Shown: positions 29,193-38,273, numbered from the stretch's first letter. The stretch is DNA of 64,000 nt from Methylobacterium sp. R2-1 (GCF_014191355.1 NZ_JACHWM010000003.1:248001-312000); one strand, 5' to 3'. The notes: generated from the sequence alone by a model not told the origin. Translations and numbers: made by a program.

Positions 29193-30089
29193 ATGTTCGA
29201 TTGGAACGATCTCACCTTCTTCCTTGAGCTTGCCCGGCACGGTCGGCTAATGCCGGCCGCCCGCCGGCTCAAGGTCGACAACACCACGGTCAGCCGCCGC
29301 ATCGCCGAGTTGGAGAGGAGCCTCGACACGAAGCTCTTCCAGCGCTGCTCCGACGGTTTCCTGCTGACAGAGTGCGGCCACAAGCTGTTCGTCATAGCGG
29401 AGGCTATCGAGCAGAAGATGCTCTGCGTGCCGGAGGCGCTTGGCCTGCAGGATGGCACGCAGCCGGTCGGACGCGTGCGGGTCGCCAGCATGGAAGGCAT
29501 CGCCGCGTTCTACCTGGCGGCCAAGTTTGCCGAGTTTGCCGCGACCGTCCCCGGTCTCGTCATCGAGCTCGTCACCGAGCGGCACCTGATCAATCTGACG
29601 AAGCGTGAGGCCGACATCTCGGTGTCGTTCGTGCCGCCCCAGGGACCGCGACTCAAGGTTCGGCGGGTCGGCGAGTTCCGCTTGGCCCTGTTCTCGTCGG
29701 AAGCCTATCTAACCCGACGCGGCCGGCCGCGCGCGCGCGCCGAGCTGCAGGATCACGACTTCGTGGACTATGTCGACGATCTCGTCGCCATCGAACCGGT
29801 GCACTGGCTTCTCGAGGTCCTGAAGCCGAACAACGTGGTTTTCCGTTCGACCAGCATGGCGGCCCAGCAGACCGCGGCCGCGGCGGGTGCGGGAATCGCC
29901 CTGTTGCCGCTTTTCTCCGCAAAGACGAACCCCGCCCTCGTACCTGTCCTGCCCGAGGATATCGTCGTACGCCGCGAGCTCTATCTCGGTGTCCACGAAG
30001 ACATTGAGTATGTCGGGCGTGTCCGCACGGTCACCCGTTTCCTGACCGACCTGTTCACGCAAGAGGCAGATTACTTGAACGAATTCTGA
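29193..30089 (+). CDS. LysR-type regulator upstream of nitrilase
   Basis: This encodes 298 residues. The N-terminal HTH reads LTFFLELARHGRLMPAARRL with recognition helix VDNTTVSRRIAELERSL; an effector domain follows from about residue 95 (GRVRVASMEGIAAFY). The pattern of DNTTVSRRI places it in the group whose members control amino-acid or aromatic metabolism genes. Unusually it lies on the same strand as its likely targets, 102 bases before the nitrilase, rather than divergently. The ATG at 29193 directly precedes the HTH. Confidence 0.88.
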   Translation: MFDWNDLTFFLELARHGRLMPAARRLKVDNTTVSRRIAELERSLDTKLFQRCSDGFLLTECGHKLFVIAEAIEQKMLCVPEALGLQDGTQPVGRVRVASMEGIAAFYLAAKFAEFAATVPGLVIELVTERHLINLTKREADISVSFVPPQGPRLKVRRVGEFRLALFSSEAYLTRRGRPRARAELQDHDFVDYVDDLVAIEPVHWLLEVLKPNNVVFRSTSMAAQQTAAAAGAGIALLPLFSAKTNPALVPVLPEDIVVRRELYLGVHEDIEYVGRVRTVTRFLTDLFTQEADYLNEF

Positions 30090-30191
30090 GCATGTGGCGG
30101 CACGATTGCAGCGGCCATTGCGGATTTTCCGCCTTCGCGGCATCGGCGGCCTCTGTTGCAAATGCGGTATCCCGATCTTGGAGCCGCGCCG

Positions 30192-31298
30192 ATGTCCGTA
30201 CCCTATCCGCAGTTCAAGGCTGCCGCCTGCCACGTTGCTCCGGTCTTCCTGGACAGCGCCGCCACGGCCGAGAAGGCGGCGGCCCTGATCGGCGAGGCGG
30301 CTCGTGCAGGGGCCGGTCTCGTGGTTTTCCCCGAGGGCTACATGCCGGGCTTCCCCCTCTGGGTGGCTCTCCGTGCCCCGATCCACAACCACGATCTGTT
30401 CAAGCGCCTCGCGTCCCAATCCGTCCGCCTCGACGGACCTGAGATCGGCGCAGTGCGCGCCGCAGCGCGGCGACACGGCGTGTTCGTCTCGCTCGGCTTC
30501 AGCGAGAGCACCGAGGCCAGCGTCGGTTGCCTGTGGAACTCGAACGTCCTGATCGGGCGGAACGGCGCCATCCTCAACCACCACCGCAAACTCGTGCCCA
30601 CCTTCTACGAGAAGCTCGTCTGGGCGAACGGCGACGCCCGGGGCCTGCGCGTGACCCCCACCGAAATCGGCCGGGTCGGCATGCTCATCTGCGGCGAGAA
30701 CACCAATCCCTTGGCCCGGTACGCGCTGATGGCGCAGGGCGAGCAGGTCCACATCTCGACTTATCCGCCGGCTTGGCCGACCCGCCCGCCGGGAGAGAGC
30801 GCGGCGTATGACCTGAAGCGGGCCATCGAGATCCGCGCCGGGGGCCATGCCTTCGAGGCCAAGGCGTTCAACATCGTCTGCTCCGCTGTCCTTGATGGGG
30901 CCGCGAAGGAGATCCTCTGCGGTGGAGAGGCGTCCCTCGCCGATATCGTCGAGCGGACCCCGGCAGGCGTGTCCATGGTCCTCGATCCCACGGGCTCGCA
31001 TGTCGTGGAGCCCCACCAGGGGGACGAGGGGATCCTTTACGCCGATATCGACGTCGCGACCTGCGTGGAGCCAAAGCAATTCCACGACGTGGTCGGCTAC
31101 TACAACCGCTTCGACATCTTCCACCTCAGCGTCGACCGCACGCCGCGGGAGCCCGTCAGCTTCGACGCGGCCGTCCCGCCCTCGGGGTACGCCGCCGACC
31201 GCAGCGATGGTCCCGACGCCTTCGGCCCGGGAGCCGGCACGGCGCATCCCGGTCTCGGAGAGGTGACGGCCGAACCGCCGCGCCGCGGCGGCCACTGA
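30192..31298 (+). CDS. Nitrilase
   Basis: This encodes 368 residues. The catalytic triad of the carbon-nitrogen hydrolase superfamily is clear: Glu48 in FPEGYMPGFP, Lys133 in HRKLVPTFYEK and Cys167 in LICGENTNPLARY. The CGEN context and total length are typical of true nitrilases, which turn R-CN into carboxylate and ammonia and form cytoplasmic spirals. The C-terminus after HDVVGYYNRFDIF is Pro/Gly-rich. Gene order with LysR before it and a carboxylate symporter after it suggests that the product acid or a related acid is also imported. Aliphatic versus arylaceto preference is not decidable. Confidence 0.92.
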   Translation: MSVPYPQFKAAACHVAPVFLDSAATAEKAAALIGEAARAGAGLVVFPEGYMPGFPLWVALRAPIHNHDLFKRLASQSVRLDGPEIGAVRAAARRHGVFVSLGFSESTEASVGCLWNSNVLIGRNGAILNHHRKLVPTFYEKLVWANGDARGLRVTPTEIGRVGMLICGENTNPLARYALMAQGEQVHISTYPPAWPTRPPGESAAYDLKRAIEIRAGGHAFEAKAFNIVCSAVLDGAAKEILCGGEASLADIVERTPAGVSMVLDPTGSHVVEPHQGDEGILYADIDVATCVEPKQFHDVVGYYNRFDIFHLSVDRTPREPVSFDAAVPPSGYAADRSDGPDAFGPGAGTAHPGLGEVTAEPPRRGGH

Positions 31299-31403
31299 GG
31301 GATCGAGCGCGGCACGTTCCGACACGCGCCGCGCCGGCTTCGGAGGCTTCCGGTCTCACGGAGATGTTTCGCCAGACCACCCCCCAATCGACGGAGGCGC
31401 AGC

Positions 31404-31700
31404 GTGCTTTCACCGAACAGAATAGACCTTCACGATGAGGGTGCGGAGTTTGCAAAGATCTCGAGAAGGAGATCTCACGTCGCGATCCTTCTGAGCACCG
31501 TGATGATCGCAATGTATTTCGGCTTCATGACGATGTTCGCGTTCGCGAAGCCCATGATGGGGACGATTCTAGCGCCCGGATTGTCGCTCTGCATCCTGCT
31601 GGGTGCAGGCGTGATCCTCGGGTCGTTCGCCCTCTGTCTCGTCTACGTCGTCTGGGCAAACCGCTTCTATGACCCGGCCGTCCGCCGCATCATGAACTGA
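31404..31700 (+). CDS. DUF485 small membrane protein
   Basis: This encodes 98 residues from a GTG with GGAGG upstream. Two transmembrane helices flank a short loop, and the C-terminal signature VYVVWANRFYDPAVRRI is the DUF485 hallmark. Such proteins are nearly always encoded directly before ActP-type solute:sodium symporters and are thought to be accessory subunits. Here the symporter starts 10 bases after its stop. Confidence 0.93.
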   Translation: MLSPNRIDLHDEGAEFAKISRRRSHVAILLSTVMIAMYFGFMTMFAFAKPMMGTILAPGLSLCILLGAGVILGSFALCLVYVVWANRFYDPAVRRIMN

Positions 31701-31710
31701 GGAGGGGACA

Positions 31711-33279
31711 ATGCAGGCAGCGAACAACCCACTGGCCGTCACCTTCTTCTTCGTCTTCATGGCGCTGACGCTCGGCATCACCTACTGGGCCGCACGGCGG
31801 ACGCGCACCACGGAACAGTTCTTTGCCGCAGGAGGCCAGATCACGGCTTGGCAGAACGGCTGGGCGCTGGCGGGTGACTTCCTCAGCGCAGCCGCCCTCC
31901 TGGGCATCGCCGGCATCATCACGTCGAACGGCTTCGACGGGCTGATCTACTCCATCGGCTTCCTGGTTGGCTGGCCGATCATCTCGTTCCTGATCGTCGA
32001 ACCGCTGCGCAACCTGGGCAAGTTCACCTTCGCGGACGTCGTCGCCTACCGCCTGCGGCAACGGCCCGTGCGCATGGCCGCTGCCATCGGCACGCTGACC
32101 GTGATCCTGCTGTACCTCATCGCCCAGATGGTCGCCACGGGCTCGCTGATCAAACTCCTCTTCGGCATGCCCTACACGGCTTCGGTCATCGTGGTCGGGA
32201 CGGCCATGCTCACCTACGTGATCTTCGGTGGCATGCTGGCGACCACCTGGGTCCAGGTCATCAAGGCCGTGCTTCTCTCCGTCGGTGGACTCGTCCTGGC
32301 GCTCCTCGTGCTCGCCCATTTCGACATGAACCCGCTGCGCCTCTTCGCGGCGGCCGCCGACAAGTACGGCGAGCGCGTGCTCCAGCCCGGCTCCAAGGTC
32401 GCTGGCAGCGGGTGGGACGCGATCTCGCTGGGAGTGGGGCTGATGTTCGGGACGGCGGCGCTGCCGCACATCCTGATGCGCGCCTTCACGGTCCCAGACG
32501 TCAAGGAGGCCCGGATGTCGATCCTGTACGCGACCGGCATCATCGGCTCGTTCCACCTGCTCGTCTTCGTGATCGGCTTCGGAGCCATGGTCCTCGTCGG
32601 GCCCGAGGCCGTGATCAAGGCCGGTGGCGGCGGCAACATGGCGGCCCCGCTCCTCGCCCTCACGGTCGGCGGCAACGGGTTCTTCGGGTTCATCTGCGCG
32701 GTCGCCTTCGCGACGATGCTCGCGGTCGTCGCCGGGCTGACCCTCTCCGGGGTTGCCACGGTTTGTCACGACCTCTGGGTCAACGTAGTCCGCGACGGCC
32801 ACGCGCCGGAGCGCGAGCAACTCACCGTCGCCCGGATCGCGACGGTCGCCATCGCCGTCCTGGCGGTCTTCCTCGGGATCGTGTTCGAGGGTCAGAACGT
32901 CGCCTTCATGGCCGGACTGGCCTTCGCCGTGGCCGCGGCCGCTAACTTCCCCGCCCTGCTGCTGTCCATCACTTGGAAGCGCTTCACGACCCCGGCGGCG
33001 GTGGCCAGCATCCTGGTCGGGACCGTCTCCTCGCTGCTGCTGATTTGCCTCTCCCCCACGGTCCAAGTCGACGTACTGGGCCGGAACATCGCCGAGGTGT
33101 CCCAGGCGTGGTGGTTCGTCCCGATGAAGAACCCTGCGCTCATCAGCATGCCCCTGTCCTTCCTCGTCGCCATCGCCGTCTCGCTCGTGACCCAGGAGGA
33201 CGGCGCGGAAGGCAGCTTCCGAGAGATGCGGCGGCGGATCATGTTCGGTGCCTCGGGGGCGGCTTACACCGGGCGCTGA
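31711..33279 (+). CDS. actP: ActP-type solute:sodium symporter (carboxylate)
   Basis: This encodes 522 residues with about 13 transmembrane helices. Family features are the N-terminal ITYWAARRTRTTEQFFAAGG, WALAGDFLSAAALLG, the TFADVVAYRLR segment and HILMRAFTVPDVKEAR. ActP members import acetate, glycolate, pyruvate or similar short monocarboxylates with Na+. With the upstream DUF485 protein and nitrilase it may import the acid formed from a nitrile, or a cosubstrate. The symbol is by family; the substrate is inferred. Confidence 0.88.
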   Translation: MQAANNPLAVTFFFVFMALTLGITYWAARRTRTTEQFFAAGGQITAWQNGWALAGDFLSAAALLGIAGIITSNGFDGLIYSIGFLVGWPIISFLIVEPLRNLGKFTFADVVAYRLRQRPVRMAAAIGTLTVILLYLIAQMVATGSLIKLLFGMPYTASVIVVGTAMLTYVIFGGMLATTWVQVIKAVLLSVGGLVLALLVLAHFDMNPLRLFAAAADKYGERVLQPGSKVAGSGWDAISLGVGLMFGTAALPHILMRAFTVPDVKEARMSILYATGIIGSFHLLVFVIGFGAMVLVGPEAVIKAGGGGNMAAPLLALTVGGNGFFGFICAVAFATMLAVVAGLTLSGVATVCHDLWVNVVRDGHAPEREQLTVARIATVAIAVLAVFLGIVFEGQNVAFMAGLAFAVAAAANFPALLLSITWKRFTTPAAVASILVGTVSSLLLICLSPTVQVDVLGRNIAEVSQAWWFVPMKNPALISMPLSFLVAIAVSLVTQEDGAEGSFREMRRRIMFGASGAAYTGR

Positions 33280-33420
33280 TCCTCAATCGGCTTCGAGCAG
33301 GACGGGACGGGATGACCGCGTCCCGTCCTGCTTCGTTTCGAGTGCGCCGTCCAAGCGAGAGTGCAGCCGGGTTCCAGAGCGCATTCAGACAAAATGGGAA
33401 CCGGTTCGTCGAAAGGCGCG

Positions 33421-34131
33421 TCAAGTTTTGATCTGCACGCCGAGCTTGGCGGCGAAGCGACGCGCGGTCGCCGCACGGCGGTTTGTGATGTCCGCCACCG
33501 AGGCGCGTGTCTGTTCGAGAACGTCCGGCGGCGCCTGCTCCGGCGTGCCGCTTTCGAAGGGCGGCTCGGGCGCGTAGGCCATGTAGAGCTGGATGGCCTT
33601 CGCCACGTCCTCGCCCCGCAATTCCGCCGCGAGGCGCAGGGCTCCGTCGATCCCGGCCGTGACGCCCGCTGCGAATACCCATCCTCCATCGACGACGACC
33701 CGCTCATCGACGGGGGTCGCGCCGAAATAGCGCAGCAAATCAAACGATGCCCAATGGGTGGTGGCCCGGCGGCCCTTCAGGAGTCCGGCGCCGCCGCAGA
33801 GCAGGGCGCCGGTGCAAACGGAGAAGACGCTCCTCGCGCCGGCGGCTTGGTGGCGGAGCCAACCAAGGACGGCCTCGTCCTCCATCAGGTCTTCCTGCCC
33901 GAACCCACCGGGCACGTGCAGCACATCGAGTTGCGGAGCGTCGCCGATGAGGGCGTCCGGCGTCAGCCTCAGGCCGCGGACATCCCGAACAGGCTCGGCC
34001 GTCCTACCGTAGATGCGGTATGTCGAATTCGGGATTCGGGACAGCACCTCGAACGGGCCGGTCAGGTCGATCTGGTCGATGCCCTCGAAGAGCAGCGAGC
34101 CGATTTCCAGGTGAGTGTCGGGCGGGATCAT
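33421..34131 (-). CDS. DJ-1/PfpI family protein, isonitrile hydratase-like
   Basis: This encodes 236 residues. The family core is LLFEGIDQIDLTGPFEVLSR, HVPGGFGQEDLM and the nucleophile elbow SVCTGALLCGGAGLLKGRRAT with Cys106, followed by VFAAGVTAGIDGALRLAAEL. This subgroup includes InhA of Pseudomonas putida, which hydrates isonitriles to N-substituted formamides. The nearby nitrilase makes C-N chemistry plausible, but activity is inferred. The ATG at 34131 has GGAGG upstream. It is divergent from a GlxA-like regulator and convergent with the symporter operon. Confidence 0.85.
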   Translation of the reverse strand: MIPPDTHLEIGSLLFEGIDQIDLTGPFEVLSRIPNSTYRIYGRTAEPVRDVRGLRLTPDALIGDAPQLDVLHVPGGFGQEDLMEDEAVLGWLRHQAAGARSVFSVCTGALLCGGAGLLKGRRATTHWASFDLLRYFGATPVDERVVVDGGWVFAAGVTAGIDGALRLAAELRGEDVAKAIQLYMAYAPEPPFESGTPEQAPPDVLEQTRASVADITNRRAATARRFAAKLGVQIKT

Positions 34132-34170
34132 CGGTACCTCCGGTGGACAGGCGCAGCGTAACGCGCCAGA

Positions 34171-34190
34171 CTTTGGCACAAATGCCAAAG
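34171..34190. promoter_or_regulatory. Perfect palindrome over the GlxA-like start codon
   Basis: Arms CTTTGGCA (34171-34178) and TGCCAAAG (34183-34190) are a perfect inverted repeat with spacer CAAA. The A of the downstream ATG is the last spacer base. It lies 40 bases from the divergent isonitrile-hydratase-like gene, so it may be the operator through which the regulator controls both genes, or an RNA hairpin hiding the start. Confidence 0.6.
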
Positions 34191-35201
34191 AGCCCTCGTT
34201 TTCCGCCAACATCCGTTCGATCCGTCGAGGTGCTCGCCTTCCCCGGCGTGCAGATCCTCGACGTCACTGGGCCGCTTCAGGTTTTCGCATCGGCCAACGA
34301 GCACATCGCCAGGGGAGGCGGCGTCCCGCCCTACCGGCTCTGCGTCGCCGCGAAGGAGGGTGGCCCCGTCGCGTCCTCCGCGGGCCTCGCGCTCGCCACC
34401 GATCCGCTCCCGTCGACGCCGGCCGAGGTCGATACGCTGGTCGTCGCTGGAGGGCCAGGCGTCGATGCGGCCGCCGCGGATCCCGACCTGATCTCGTGGT
34501 TGCGCGAACGCGCCGGTCGGGCGCGGCGCGTTGCCTCCGTCTGCACAGGCGCGTTCATCCTGGCCGCCTCGGGGATCTTGGACGGCCGCCGGGCCGTGAC
34601 CCACTGGTCGTATTGCGACGCTTTCGCCCGGCGCTTTCCAGCCGTGCGCGTGGAGGCAGACCCGATCTTCCTGCGTGACGGTCCGGTCTGGACCTCGGCC
34701 GGCGTGACCGCGGGCATCGACTTGGCACTGGCGCTCGTCGAGGAGGATCTCGGCCGCGAAACGGCCCTGGCGGTGGCGCGCTACCTCGTCGTCTTCCTGA
34801 AGCGCCCGGGAGGTCAAGCGCAGTTCAGCGCGGCCCTGTCGCTTCAGACGGCGGGGGACCGCTTCGGCTCGCTGCACCGTTGGATGCAGGCGAATATCGG
34901 CGCAAACCTGTCGCTTCCGAGCCTGGCCGCAGAAGCGGGTATGAGCGAGCGCAGCTTCAGCCGGTACTATCGAGAAGAGACCGGACTGACGCCGGCCCGA
35001 GCCGTCGAGCGTCTGAGGGTTGAGGCCGCGCGGCAGTTGCTTGCGGAAAGCCGGCAACCCGTGAAGCGTATCGCCCAGCGCTGCGGGTTCGGGTCCGAGG
35101 AGACAATGCGCAGGAGCTTCCTGCGCCTCATGGCGAGCACGCCGCAAGACTATCGATCCCGCTTTGGGGTGTCTTCACTCGCGGTGGGCACCCCTCCCTG
35201 A
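34182..35201 (+). CDS. GlxA-family transcriptional regulator (DJ-1 + AraC HTH)
   Basis: This encodes 339 residues. Residues about 12-200 are a DJ-1/PfpI-like domain (VEVLAFPGVQILDVTGPLQV, VVAGGPGVDAAA, SVCTGAFILAASGIL). Residues about 225-330 are an AraC-type double HTH (LSLPSLAAEAGMSERSFSRY and KRIAQRCGFGSEETMRRSF). Members sense small nitrogenous ligands such as amines or amides. The start ATG lies inside a perfect palindrome and has no clear ribosome site, so initiation may be controlled or the true start slightly different. Confidence 0.9.
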   Translation: MPKSPRFPPTSVRSVEVLAFPGVQILDVTGPLQVFASANEHIARGGGVPPYRLCVAAKEGGPVASSAGLALATDPLPSTPAEVDTLVVAGGPGVDAAAADPDLISWLRERAGRARRVASVCTGAFILAASGILDGRRAVTHWSYCDAFARRFPAVRVEADPIFLRDGPVWTSAGVTAGIDLALALVEEDLGRETALAVARYLVVFLKRPGGQAQFSAALSLQTAGDRFGSLHRWMQANIGANLSLPSLAAEAGMSERSFSRYYREETGLTPARAVERLRVEAARQLLAESRQPVKRIAQRCGFGSEETMRRSFLRLMASTPQDYRSRFGVSSLAVGTPP

Positions 35202-35397
35202 TAGGAGGCAGGGTTGAGAGCCGGAACGCGTATCGATAAGCGCGGGCGCCAAGTTCTCCCTCTTCCTCGTCCACAATAATGCGGGCTCGTGGTCGCTCAC
35301 ATCATGACTGCTCAAGCGCGGAATGCGGACCCTTGAGGCGGCGCTGGCCGAGGTCCGGAAGGAGTCATTCGGCTCCCTTAGAGGGCAGACGTTCATA

Positions 35398-35830
35398 GCG
35401 ACAGGCCGCGGCCAATTCGGCCGTGGCGCCCATCTTAAATCTCGGTCTACTCCGAGATGATCGGCGCGTCATCGACTTCGATGCCCAGATCACGGACGTG
35501 TTCTCCAGCTTGGTATGGCCGAGCAGCAGCTGGCAGACTCGAATACTGCCGGTGTGTTGGCAGACCAGCGCAACCTTCGTACGCCGCAAACTGTGCGTGC
35601 CGAAGGCTGACGGGTGCAAACCGATCAAGGTGCCCCAACGGTCGATCAACCAGCTGTAATCACGTCGTGAGGTGCTCTCCACGTCGGCTGCAGCTCGGGA
35701 ACAGCCGGTCACCTGCTTCCAAGCTACGCACAACCAGCCAAGCCACGACTGTCTCGCGCGTCGGTTCAGTAATCTCGAACGGGACGGGCCTACCCGTCTT
35801 TCGCTGGCAGACCTGATCCGACAGATCGAC
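35398..35830 (-). pseudogene. Decayed tyrosine recombinase (integrase) C-terminus
   Basis: Three minus-strand frames together recover an integrase catalytic end: KTGRPVPFEITEPTRETVVAW, then GTHSLRRTKVALVCQHT with RVCQLLLGHTKLENT, then VRDLGIEVDDAPIISE. These carry the conserved HxLRRT and LLGHTxLxxT boxes and the family's usual end, but at least two frameshifts break them, and the N-terminal half is absent. It abuts an IS630 relic near 35800. Confidence 0.8.
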
Positions 35831-36561
35831 GAGGCGCAGCCCGGGTTGTTCCTGCGCGAGGTGCATCCCCAACTGGCCGAGCGCGGCCTGCGGATTGGGG
35901 TGAGCAGCCTGTCCCGCTTCTTCAGGCGCCACGGCATCACGCGCAAAAAACACGGGTCATGCGGCGGAGCAGGATCGGGAGGACGTGAAGGCGGCCCGCC
36001 TGTCCTGGTTCGAGGGCCAGCTCGATCTCGATCCGGACCGGCTCGTGTTCATCGACGAGACCGCCACGACCACGAAGATGATCCGGCGCTATGGGCGTGC
36101 GCCACGCGGTGAGCACTGCCGGGTGGCCGTGCCGTTCGGGCATTGGAAAACCATCACCGTCACGGCCGCCCTGCGCTCCAGCTGCCTGACGGCCACCGCG
36201 CTCCTCGACGGGCTGATGACCGGGGCCCGCTTCCGCGCCTATGTCGAAGAGACCCTGGTGCCGGCACTAAGGCGCGGCGACACGGTCGGTGCTCGACGAT
36301 CTGCACGCTCACAAGGTCAGCGGCATCCGCGAGCGCATCGAGGCGGCGGGTGCGCGGCTGCTCTACCTGCCGGCCTACTTGCCCGACTTCAACCCGATCG
36401 AACTCGCCTTCGCCAAGCTCAAGGCCATCCTGCGCGCTAAGGCAGCTCGCACCGTCACTGACGTCTGGGACGCCATCAAGCGTGCTTTCAGGCGCTTCAC
36501 GCCAGGTGAGTGCCGCAACGATCTGGCAGCCGCAGGCTACGATGCGTATGACCCAATCTGA
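35800..36561 (+). pseudogene. Decayed IS630-family transposase
   Basis: Plus-strand frames give an IS630 transposase in three pieces. About 35810-35950 ends in SSLSRFFRRHGITRKK; about 35985-36285 has DPDRLVFIDETATTTKMIRRYG with the first catalytic Asp; from 36289 it reads LDDLHAHKVSGIRER and LPDFNPIELAFAKLK with the remaining Asp and Glu. Frameshifts separate the pieces and the N-terminal HTH is missing. After the stop, ATCGGATCCCGCTCTAG (near 36561-36577) resembles an IS630 terminal repeat; no left partner was found. Confidence 0.85.
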
Positions 36562-36573
36562 TCGGATCCCGCT

Positions 36574-36855
36574 CTAGCCTGCTGCACGACCAAGGTTGCG
36601 ATCGTTGATTGCGGTGCCCATCACGAACTGACCGCTTCGGCCGCCCCGCGTTCTGCCGGCAGACGCCTGTTCCTGGGCGGTGCCGAACGATAGCGCTTCG
36701 ACCTTCAGGCCTCTGCGCATGTTCTCTGGAAGATCGGAGTGGTCATAGTAGCCGGCATCATGGGCCATCGCGTCCATGGCCTGGATCTCGTTGGCAGCCG
36801 CGCCGGTCCAGAGAATTGCGCCCGTCCCACCCTGACGAATTTGAAAAACCGACAT
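36574..36855 (-). CDS. Small protein of unknown function
   Basis: This encodes 93 residues from an ATG with GAGGA at good distance. It starts MSVFQIRQGGTGAILWTG, has a short acidic region and ends basic with GRSGQFVMG. No signal peptide, membrane segment or known domain. It lies just beyond the IS630 relic's right end and may overlap that element's terminal repeat. Confidence 0.5.
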   Translation of the reverse strand: MSVFQIRQGGTGAILWTGAAANEIQAMDAMAHDAGYYDHSDLPENMRRGLKVEALSFGTAQEQASAGRTRGGRSGQFVMGTAINDRNLGRAAG

Positions 36856-36966
36856 CGTCGCTTCCTCACTGTGTGTTTCAGGATGAGACGCGCGACGCGA
36901 TATGTCGTTCCTTTCAGCTCCCGAACGACCGGCATCGGACCTGAAACCGTCGGGCATTGTCGCGCT

Positions 36967-37152
36967 CTAGCTCGGCACTGACCCGCCGAGATCAAGCCCA
37001 CCCGTCCGCCAGCAATCGCCGACAAAGGGGCGCGTCTGCTCGATAGCCGGGCAGGGGTCGGGCCGGGTCGCGACAATGGCGCCGACCATGATAGGCGCTG
37101 TTGCGAGGAGTTCGGCGCGCACCTCCAGCGAAGTTTTAAGTGCAAAAAGCAT
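36967..37152 (-). CDS. Putative small protein ending TRPFVxxxWRTGGLxLGGS
   Basis: This encodes 61 residues from an ATG at 37152, with a weak ribosome site. The N-terminal half is aliphatic (ELLATAPIMVGAIVA). The end, EQTRPFVGDCWRTGGLDLGG plus SVPS, is matched by a second, broken copy near 38574-38644, which supports coding. Function unknown. Confidence 0.4.
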   Translation of the reverse strand: MLFALKTSLEVRAELLATAPIMVGAIVATRPDPCPAIEQTRPFVGDCWRTGGLDLGGSVPS

Positions 37153-37661
37153 GTCAGTTCATCGTTTTTTGGAATTTCAAGTCTGAATTAGATAATGTGC
37201 CTGCACCTGACCATCTGCGTGCAGCTTTTGCTTGCATCACGTTCGCAGGATTGGCATTCCACTGAAGTTATGTGCGATTCATGAGGCTATCGCCAGACAT
37301 ATATGAAGACATCATGCAGCATTCGTGCCCCTCATGTAGAGCAAGCATGATAAGATGGGGCATTGGTTTGCCTCCGTTTCGAAATATAGATGTAAAATCG
37401 GCGGAAATGTAGTGCAGATCGACTATCCAACAAGGCAGATGATTTTCGCTGGCCATCAGGCTTTGAAACAGCGAAGTGCAACATGAGTCGCGTCACGGTT
37501 CGTGGGGTTGAGGCTCCAAGCACGGCGCGCGCACCATCTCCTTCGGCGTCTCACGCGCAAACGTCGTGGTCAGCTCGGTGGTGATCTCCGACCGCGCGTG
37601 CGGAGCCTGACCGAACTCTGCACACGAAAAATCGCCGCCGCGGTTGGGCTGGGCGGGGCTG
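37153..37661. other. A+T-rich non-coding stretch
   Basis: About 500 bases of visibly lower G+C than the rest of the window, especially 37160-37450. Short frames exist without credible start sites. A degenerate copy of the GC-rich palindromic element is at 37632-37665. Confidence 0.45.
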
Positions 37662-37787
37662 ATGATGTTGAACGAGTTTAGCGCGAAGCCGGTGATGCCT
37701 GAGGAGCAGCGCCACCGGTTCCTCGAAGCAGTGCGGGAGGTTGGTGCCAGTGGGAGCGAGGTCGCGCTCGATGCAGCGCTGAAGTGA
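37662..37787 (+). CDS. Tiny acidic ORF, tentative
   Basis: This encodes 41 residues with two alternative in-frame Met at the start. The reading EEQRHRFLEAVREVGASGSE then VALDAALK is helix-like and looks like the C-terminal part of small Methylobacterium proteins, from memory. No ribosome site beyond the GGGG of the palindrome that ends at its start. It could be real or a leftover. Confidence 0.3.
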   Translation: MMLNEFSAKPVMPEEQRHRFLEAVREVGASGSEVALDAALK

Positions 37788-37829
37788 ATCGGGACGGAAT
37801 CGATCAGAAGCCAAGGGAGCACTCAGGCC

Positions 37830-38273
37830 TCATCTGACCGCCGGCGACCTCGCGCAGGCGTCGGCTATGGCTTTTACAAGCTCCTGAGCGTCGAAGGGCT
37901 TCTGAATTTTGGGGACTGCAGCAAATTCGCTCGGTATGTTTTCGAAGTCATAGCCGGTAGCAAATATAAACGGCACACCACGACCAAGCAAAAGATGAGC
38001 GAGTGGGTAGCTCATCTGCCCGCGGACGTTTATGTCGAGTATGGCAACATCTGAGCTGATCGCAGGGCCGTCAAACATCTCGTCATCGAGGCCGGCATGG
38101 GCGCCTACAACGATCCCGCCGGCATCTTCGACCGCGCGCCTAGCTTCTTCCATTATAAAATACTCATCCTCTATGATGAGGACTCGTGTGTCTAGCAATA
38201 TTTGATGGCCTGCCAAGGCTAAGCTCCCTTGATGGCTAGACCTGGCCGGTATCATTCGGTTTTGGGCCGACAT
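37830..38273 (-). CDS. Single-domain response regulator
   Basis: This encodes 147 residues, a receiver domain only. The acidic pocket is IIEDEYF, the phospho-acceptor Asp is in DVAILDINVRG, followed by the Thr site in FIFATGYD and the Lys in IQKPFD. It has no output domain, so it probably acts by docking or as a phosphate sink. The start is uncertain: besides the ATG at 38273, a TTG near 38216 with GGGAG before it would remove a poorly conserved N-terminal stretch. Confidence 0.85.
   Translation of the reverse strand: MSAQNRMIPARSSHQGSLALAGHQILLDTRVLIIEDEYFIMEEARRAVEDAGGIVVGAHAGLDDEMFDGPAISSDVAILDINVRGQMSYPLAHLLLGRGVPFIFATGYDFENIPSEFAAVPKIQKPFDAQELVKAIADACARSPAVR

Noticed and set aside
29709..31325. 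538-codon minus-strand frame opposite nitrilase
   Set aside because: Shadow; the nitrilase triad on the plus strand is complete.
31690..33066. 458-codon minus-strand frame under the symporter
   Set aside because: Antisense shadow of actP with skewed Asp/Glu/Arg/Gly composition.
37268..37456. 62-codon minus-strand frame in the A+T-rich stretch
   Set aside because: No ribosome site, no similarity, and composition typical of non-coding A+T-rich DNA.
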